This document shows positions 49,101-58,100 of a stretch of DNA of 64,000 nt, one piece after another. Numbering within the stretch: position 1 is the first letter of the stretch; every line of letters starts with the position of its first letter. The position numbers were made by a program, and so were the translations under genes. The notes beneath the pieces are model-generated. The model ran no database searches. It saw nothing but the letters and a program-made list of their open reading frames with translations, and had not been told where the DNA came from. Source of the stretch: Pseudomonas sp. HS6 (GTDB lineage Bacteria > Pseudomonadota > Gammaproteobacteria > Pseudomonadales > Pseudomonadaceae); NCBI RefSeq assembly GCF_023375815.1, contig NZ_CP067412.1, positions 5,084,001 through 5,148,000 of the forward strand, read 5' to 3'.

Positions 49101-52100
49101 CCTTGCCGGACTACATGGTGCCGGTCAGCTGGGCATTCCTCGACCGCCTGCCGCTGACGGCCAACGGTAAACTTGATCGCAAGCAACTGCCGCAGCCGCA
49201 GGTCGCTCAGGTGCAGGAGGCGTATGCCGCGCCGCGCAGTGAACTGGAACAGCAACTGGCCGCCATCTGGCAAGACGTGCTGAAAGTCGAGCGTGTCGGC
49301 CTCAACGACAACTTTTTCGAGCTGGGCGGCGACTCGATCATTTCGATTCAGGTGGTCAGCCGCGCCCGTCAGGCGGGCATCCGTTTCACGCCCAAGGACA
49401 TCTTCCAGCATCAGACAGTGCAGCGCCTGGCCACGGTCGCGCAGCTGAGCGACGTGGTGCTTGCGACCCAGGGCGATGTGCTCGGCGACGCGGTACTGAC
49501 GCCGATCCAGCAGTACTTTTTCCACAGCGATATTCCGGCGCGTCATCACTGGAACCAATCGATCCTGCTGACGCCGGCTTCGCCTCTGGCGGCCGCGCCA
49601 CTGGCGCAGGCGTTGCAGCATTTGCAACGGCACCATGACGCATTGCGTCTGCGTTATCGCGACACCGACGGTGGCTGGCAACAGACCCACGCGCCGGTCG
49701 AACAGAACCTGGAACTGTTGCGTACCGTGACCTTGCAGGACAGCGCGGCGTTGCCGGCGCAGTGCCAGGAACTGCAACGCAGCCTCGATCTGGACAACGG
49801 CCCGCTGATCCGCGCAGTGCTGGTGGACTTGCCGGACGCCAGCCAGCGACTGTTGCTGGTCATTCATCACTTGGTGGTCGATGGGGTGTCCTGGCGGATC
49901 GTGCTGGAAGACCTGCAAACCGCTTATCAACAGCTGACGGCGGGGCAGGCTGTGCGCCTGCCGGCCAAGACCACCGCGTTCAAGGACTGGGGTGCGCGCC
50001 TGCAGGGACATGCGCGCAGTGCCGAGCTGGAAGCCGAGCTGGATTACTGGCGCGGGCAGTTGGTGGGGGCAGGCGTCGAGCTGCCGCTGGACAACCCGCA
50101 AGGACAGTTGAGCAATCGTTTCGAACGCAGCGTCGATACGCGTCTGGATATCGAGCGCACCCGGCAGTTGCTGCAACAGGCCCCGGCGGTCTATCGCACA
50201 CAGGTCAACGACCTGTTGCTGACTGCGCTGGCCAAGGTGCTGTGTGAATGGACCGGCGCCGACAGCGCACTGGTGCAGCTCGAAGGCCACGGCCGGGAAG
50301 ACCTGTTCGACGATGTCGACCTGAGTCGCACCGTGGGTTGGTTCACCAGCATGTTCCCGGTGCGGCTGACTCCTGGCGTCGGTTTCGAATCTTCGATCAA
50401 AGGCATCAAGGAACAACTGCGGGCGATCCCCAACAAGGGCATCGGCTACGGTCTGTTGCGTTATCTGGGCAGCGCCGAGGCACAGGCTGCCCTGAGCGGT
50501 GCGGCGCAGCCGAAAGTGACGTTCAACTACCTCGGTCAGTTCGACAACAACTTTGATGAAGACACGCTCTGGGTGCCGGCCACCGAAGACAAGGGCGCGG
50601 GACAAGACGAACGAGCGCCAATGGCCAACACGCTGACCATCGACGGCCGGGTTTACCAAGGGCAATTGAGCCTGACCTGGACCTACAGCGGCGATGTGTT
50701 CGAAGACGCAACCATTCATGCTTTGGCACTCGCCTATGAAGGGGCGCTGGCCGAGCTGATCGATCATTGCCTGACCCCTTCGAGCGGTGGTCTGACGCCG
50801 TCCGACGTACCGTTGGCCGGGTTGTCCCAGGCCCATCTGGACCACCTGCCGATTGTCGCCCAGCAGATCGAGGACATCTATCCGCTGGCGCCCATGCAGC
50901 AAGGCATTCTGTTCCACAGTCTCTACGACGCCGATGCCAGCGCCTATGTCTATCAGATGCTGCTGGACATCGAAGGTCTGGACGTGGCGCGCTTCCAGCA
51001 AGCCTGGCAGCGCGTGGTGGATCGTCACGAGGTGCTGCGCGCCGGTTTCATCTGGGGCCGCGACGGCCTCGACACGCCGCTGCAAGTCATCCATCGCCAG
51101 CTGACCCTGGAAATGCCCGAAGTGGACATGCGCCACGAACCGGATCAGGCCGTGGCCATGGAAGCACGGGCACGGGCTGATCTGGAGCGCGGTTTCGATT
51201 TGCAGAACCCGCCGCTGCTGCGCCTGTGTCTATTGCGCGTGGCCGATGACCGCCATCGTCTGATCTTTACCTGCCACCACATCCTGATGGATGGCTGGAG
51301 CAACTCGCGGATGTTCGGTGAGGTGCTGCAGGATTACGCCGGCCATCCGGTGCCCGGTGCGCAGGGGCGTTATCGTGACTTCCTGGCCTGGCTGCAAGGC
51401 CAGGACAAATTGGCTGCGCAGGCTTTCTGGCGCGGGCAACTGGCCGAACTCGACGAGCCGACCCGCCTGGCCTCGGCGTGTCCGGGCAAGGTCCGGCCCG
51501 GTGCGGGCAAGGGTGTGCATCGCCTGACGTTTGACGCCGCCTTCACGCGCCGGTTGAACAGTTTCTCCCGACAACAGCAAGTCACCCTCAACAGTCTGGT
51601 GCAGGCGGCGTGGCTGCTGATTCTGCAACGCTACACCGGCCAGGCCACGGTCGCGTTCGGCGCCACCGTGTCCGGGCGTCCGGTGGACTTGCCGGGCATC
51701 GAACAGCAACTGGGTCTGTTCATCAACACCCTGCCGGTGATCGCCAGTCCGCAACCGGGTGTCAGCGTGCGCGACTGGGTCCGCAGCGTGCAGGACAAGA
51801 ACCTGCTGTTGCGCGACTTCGAACAGACGCCGTTGCAGGACATTCAACGCCTGGCCGAACTCAATGGCGAAGCGCTGTTCGACACGTTGCTGGTGTTTGA
51901 AAACTACCCGGTCTCGGAAACCCTGGAAGCCAACCCGGGCGGCTTGCGCTTCGGTGGGCTGGAGCACCGCGAGCAGACCAACTACGGCCTGACCCTGATC
52001 GCCGGTGCCGGCGAGGTCCTGAGCCTGGACTTCAACTACCTCACCGAGCAGTTCGCCGAGCGCAGCGTGGTCGGACTGGCCACACACCTGGAAGCGGTGT

Positions 52101-55100
52101 TGCAGCAGTTCCTGGAATCGCCGCAACGCCTGTTGGGTGAGGTCGGGCTGCTGTCGAGCGCTGAGCACGACACCCTGGCGCAATGGAATGACAATCATGC
52201 GGCGTATCCGTCAGAACGTCTGATTCATCAAGGCTTCGAGGCGCAGGTCCAGGCCCGTCCGCAGGCTCTGGCCCTGAGCCATGGCGGCGCAGCCCTGAGC
52301 TATGCCGAACTCAATCGCCGGGCCAACCAGTTGGCCCGTCATCTGACGACGCTGGGCGTGGGTGCCGAGGTTCGGGTGGGCGTGGCTATGCCGCGCTCGG
52401 CGGAACTGGTGATCGCCCTGATGGCGGTGCTCAAGTCCGGTGGCACCTACGTGCCGCTGGACCCGGACTACCCGGCTGACCGTGTGGCTTACATGCTCGA
52501 AGACAGCCAGGCGAAGGTCCTGCTGACACAACAATCGCTGCTGGCGCAACTGCCGCAGACCGACGCGCAAGTGGTGCTGGTGGAGGCGGGTGGCGAGGCT
52601 TTTGCCGACGTGGCAGGCGACAACCTTGACGTCCGTGGCGATTCGGCCAATCTGGCCTACGTCATTTACACCTCCGGTTCCACCGGCAAACCCAAAGGCG
52701 TGGCGATTGCCCACCGTAACGTCCAGGCGCTGATCCACTGGTCCGCCGACGTTTACAGCGAGGCTGACTTGCAAGGGGTGCTGGCCTCGACGTCGGTCTG
52801 CTTCGACCTGTCGGTGTGGGAGATTTTTGTCACCCTCGCGCGCGGCGGCTCGATCGTCATGGCGCGTAATGCCCTGGAACTGCCGGACCTGCCTGAGCGT
52901 GATCAGGTGCGGTTGATCAACACCGTGCCTTCGGCAATCGCAGCCTTGCATCGCGCCGGGCAGATCCCGTCGAGCGTGCGGATCATCAACCTGGCCGGCG
53001 AGCCTCTCAAGCAAAGTGTGGTCGACAGCCTGTATCGCGAGACTTCGGTCGAGCACGTCTATGACCTTTACGGGCCGTCGGAAGACACCACGTATTCGAC
53101 CTGGACCCGCCGCGAGGCTGACGGCACGGCGAACATCGGCCGGCCGCTGGTCAATACCACCGCGTACCTGCTGGACGGGCAACTGCAAGCGTCGCCGATC
53201 GGCGTGGCTGCCGAGCTGTACCTGGCCGGCGACGGCATCACCCGGGGCTACCTGTTCCGCCCAAGCCTGACGGCCGAGCGTTTCGTGCCGAACCCGGCCT
53301 CGACCACCGGCGAGCGGATGTACCGCACCGGCGACCTGACACGCTTGCTGGACGACGGCCGGATCGAATACGTGGGACGCATCGACCATCAGGTCAAGGT
53401 GCGCGGTTTCCGCATCGAACTGGGTGAAATCGAAGCGCGACTGCTGGCCCGGGACAGCGTGCGCGAAGGCGTGGTACTGGCGGTGGACGGTCTTGGCGGT
53501 CAGCAACTGGTGGCGTATGTGGTGCCGGTTGACGGCGACCTGAGCCATCAGCAGCAGGACGATTTGCGCGATGCGTTGAAGGCTTCTCTCAAGGCCCACC
53601 TGCCGGATTACATGGTGCCGGCGCAGTGGGTGTTCCTTGAGCAACTGCCGCTGACCCCCAACGGCAAACTTGATCGCAAGGCCTTGCCGGCGCCGGACAC
53701 CACCTCGTCGCAGCGTGATTACGTGGCGCCGCGCACCGCGCTGGAACAACAGATTGCCGAGGTCTGGCAGGACATCCTGAAAATCGAACAGGTCGGCGTG
53801 ACCGACAACTTCTTCACCCTGGGTGGCGATTCGATCATTTCCATTCAAGTGGTCAGCCGGGCACGTCAGCAGGGCATTCGTTTCACCCCCAAAGACCTGT
53901 TCCAGCAGCAGACCGTGCAAGGGCTGGCTTCGGTCGCGCAGCTGGGTGAAGCGCCGGTGCTGACCGATCAGGGACCGGTCACGGGTGAGAGCCCGTTGTT
54001 GCCGATCCAGCAGTGGTTCTTCGATCAGGCATTGCCGGAGCGTCATCACTGGAACCAGTCGGTGTTGCTCAAACCGTTGAATCCGTTGGCAGCTGCGACG
54101 CTTGAACAGGCCCTGCGGGCCCTGATCCGGCATCACGATGGCCTGCGTCTGGAATTTGCCGAGCAGCCGCAAGGCTGGACGGCCAGCCACCATTCGCCGG
54201 AGCCACAAGGGGCATCGCCGCTGTGGCTGGAAACCGTGAGCGATGTCGCCGATCTGGAACGCGTCGCCGAGCAGGCCCAGCGCAGTCTCGACCTGCAACA
54301 AGGTCCGCTGTTGCGTGCGGTGCTGTTCGAGCTGCCTGAAGGCGAGCAGCGACTGTTGCTGATCGTTCACCACCTGGTGGTCGATGGCGTGTCCTGGCGG
54401 ATTCTGCTGGAAGACCTGCAAGGACTCTATCGCCAGTTGCACGCCAACGAACCCGTGGCGCTGGCGGCCAAGACCACTTCGTTCAAGGACTGGGCGCTGC
54501 AACTGCAACGTCACGCCCGCAGCCAGGCGTTACTGGAACAACTGCCTTACTGGCAGGCGCAACGCGCGGACGATACGGCGCCGCTGCCTCAAGACAATCC
54601 ACAGGGCAGTCTGCAAAGCCGTCATGCCGTGACGCTCTACAGCCGGTTGAACCAGGCATCGACACGCCGCTTGCTGCAACAGACACCGGCGGCCTACCGC
54701 ACTCAGGTCAACGACCTGTTGTTGACCGCGCTGGCGCGAGTGATCGCACGTTGGAGCGCACAATCGTCGGTGTTGATCCAGCTCGAAGGCCATGGTCGCG
54801 AAGATCTGTTCGACGGCCTCGACCTGACCCGCACCGTGGGCTGGTTCACCAGTCTGTTCCCGGTCAAGCTGACGCCGGCCGAGGACTTGCCCGGCTCGAT
54901 CAAACGCATCAAGGAGCAACTGCGTTCGATCCCCGATCGCGGCATCGGTTACGGTCTGCTGCGTTATCTGGGTGACGAGGCTGGCCGGGAATCGCTGCGT
55001 GCCTTGCCGACGCCTCGTATCACCTTCAACTACCTCGGGCAGTTCGATGGCAGTTTCGATAGCGAGAAGGGCGCCTTGTTCGTCCCGGCCGCCGAGGCCA

Positions 55101-58100
55101 AGGGCGCCGAGCACAGTGACGAAGCCTTGCTGGGTAACTGGCTGACGCTCAACGGCCAGGTGTATGGCGGTGAGTTGAGTGTCGGCTGGTCGTTCAGCAC
55201 GCAGATGTTCAACACCGCGACCATCGAGCGTTTGGCCGACGAGTACGCCCGGGAGTTGGAGCAACTGATCGAGCATTGCTGCCTGCCCGACAGCCACGGC
55301 GTCACGCCTTCCGACTTCCCGCTGGCCCGTCTGGACCAGCCCCGTCTGGACAGCCTGCCGGTGGCCCCGGCAGACATCGAGGACATCTACCCGCTGTCGC
55401 CGATGCAAGAGGGCATGCTGTTCCATACCTTGTCGGATAACGGCTCCAGTCTGTACGTCAATCAGATCAGCCTGCCCGTCAGCGGTCTGGACGTCGAACG
55501 CCTGCGCAAGGCCTGGGAATTTGTCATCGAGCGGCAGGCGATCTTGCGCACCAGTTTCCATTGGCACGATGGGCTGGCCAAGCCGCTGCAGATTGTTCAG
55601 CGCCATGCTGCACTGGATCTGCAAGTGGTCGACTGGCGTGGCCGCGAAGTCAGCGAGGCGGACATCGCCGAGCGGGCCGCGGAGGATCGTGCGCGTGGTT
55701 TCGAGCTGACCCGGGCGCCGTTACAGCGGGTACTGTTGATCCGCAGCAGCGACGATCAGTACCAGATGGTCTGGACCAGTCACCACATCCTGATGGACGG
55801 CTGGAGCAGTTCGCGCCTGTTCGGCGAGGTGATCCAACACTACGGCAAAGGGGAAGTGCGAGGCGAAAACGGTCGTTACCGCGATTTCATCGCCTGGTTG
55901 CAGGCCCAGGATCAAGATGCCCGCGAGCTGTTCTGGAAAGCACGGCTGGCGCCGGTCAACGAGGCGACTGCACTGAGTCAGGCGATTCACCCGCGGCATG
56001 TGTCCGAGGAAACCGGCCACAATGCGCTGTACTCCCATTGGGATGCGCAGCAGACCGCTCGCCTGTTGCAGTTCTGCCGCGATTTGCGCATTACCCCGAA
56101 CACGCTGATCCAGGGCGCGTGGCTGTTGCTGCTGCAACGCTACACCGGGCAAAGCACCGTGACGTTCGGCGCCACGGTGTCCGGCCGCCCGGAAAGCCTG
56201 GCGAACGTCGGCAACATGCTCGGTCTGTTCATCAACACCTTGCCGATCATTCAGACCGTGGAGCCGGACCTGCCGCTGGCGGACTGGCTGAACCGGATCC
56301 AGGCCTACAACCTGGATATCCGTGACCATTCCCAGGCGCCGCTGGCCGACGTGCAGCGTTGGTCCGGTCTGGGCGGGCAGGCATTGTTCGACAGCATCAT
56401 CGTGTTCGAAAACTACCCGATCGATGACCGTCTCCAGGAAGACAATGACACCGGGCTGAGCTTCGGCAAATCCATCGGTCATGACGTGACGAACGTACCG
56501 ATGGACCTGGCAGTGACGTTGGGCGATACGTTGTCGATCGAGTACCTGTTCCTGCGCAACAGCTTCAACGTGGGCGCCGTGGAGGGCATTCGTCGCACGC
56601 TGGAAAACAACCTCGAAGCGATGATGGCTGCGCCGTATGAGCGACTGGGCAATTTGCAGCGGCTGTCACAGGATCAGCTGCAAACCATGGCCACCTGGAG
56701 CGCCGAACCGTTGGCGAACCATCAGCCGGCCTTGCTGCCGGAATTGATCAGTCGCCATGCACAGCAGCAGCCGCAGGCGATTGCCCTGCAATGCGGCGAG
56801 CGGCAGTTGAGCTATGGCGAACTGGAACAACAAGCCAACCGTCTGGCCCATTGCCTGATCGAGCACGGCGCCGGCCCGGAAGTGGTGATCGGTGTCGCGC
56901 TGGAGCGTTCGCTGGAGATGGTCGTGAGCTTCCTGGCCGTGCTCAAGAGCGGTGCCGCGTACGTGCCGCTGGATATTGATTATCCGCCGGAGCGTCTGGC
57001 CTACATGGTCGAGGATTCGGGCATGGCGCTGCTGCTCAGCCACAGCGGTCTGAATCTGCCGGTGCCGCAAGGGTTGCCACGGCTGGACCTCGATCGACTG
57101 GATGCCTTGCGCTACACCGACTCGACGCCGCCGTGCCGGGTTCAGGAACAGAACCTCGCGTACCTGATCTACACCTCCGGTTCGACCGGCAGGCCCAAAG
57201 GCGTGGCGGTCACTCAAGGGCCGCTGAGCATGCACTGTCAAGCCATTGCCGAACTGTACGAGATGGACGCCAGCAGTTGCGAATTGCACTTCATGTCGTT
57301 CGCTTTCGACGGCGCTCACGAGCGCTGGCTGAGCACGCTGTACAGCGGCGGCCGGTTGGTGATTCGTGACGGTTGCCTGTGGACGCCGGAGCAGACCTAT
57401 CAGGCGCTGCACCGGTACGGCGTGACGATTGCGTGCTTCCCGCCGGCCTATCTCAAGCAACTGGCCGAGTACGCCGAGGCCAGCGGCATTGCTCCGCCGG
57501 CGGTGCGCATCTACTGCTTCGGCGGTGATGCGGTGCCTGACCAGACGTTCGAACAGGTCAAGGCTGCGCTGCGTCCCGAGTACTTCACCAACGGCTACGG
57601 CCCGACCGAAACCGTGGTCACGCCGATGCTCTGGAAGGTGCCGGTCGAGCAGCGATGTGAAGCCGCCTACGCACCAATCGGTCGTGCGGTGGGTGCTCGC
57701 TCGCTGTATGTGCTGGACGAGGATCTGAACGTGCTGCCGGCCGGGTTTGCCGGTGAGTTGTACATCGGTGGCTATGGCGTTGCGCGGGGCTATCACCGCC
57801 GCCCGGACCTGACGTGCGAACGTTTTGTGCCGAGCCCGTTCGTGGCGGGTGAACGGCTTTATCGGACCGGTGACCTGGTGCGTCTGCGCCAGGACGGCGT
57901 GCTCGATTACGTGGGACGCATCGACCATCAGGTCAAGGTGCGTGGGTTCCGTATCGAACTGGGTGAAGTGGAGGCCAGCCTGCGTCAACTGGAAGATGTG
58001 ACCGATGCACTGGTCATCGCCCGTGATGCAGTCTCCGGCAAGCAACTGATCGGCTATGTGGTGACGACTGAAGGACAGGATCTGGGTGATGAACTCAAGA

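Noticed and set aside
46988..51136. A 1382-codon open frame antisense to NRPS 3, and similar long antisense frames at 34946-38170, 38104-40551, 42607-45069, 52211-54514 and 56666-59806
   Set aside because: All lie opposite clear NRPS domains in high-GC DNA, where the antisense frame lacks stops by codon bias. Their translations are rich in H, Q and R and show no domains.
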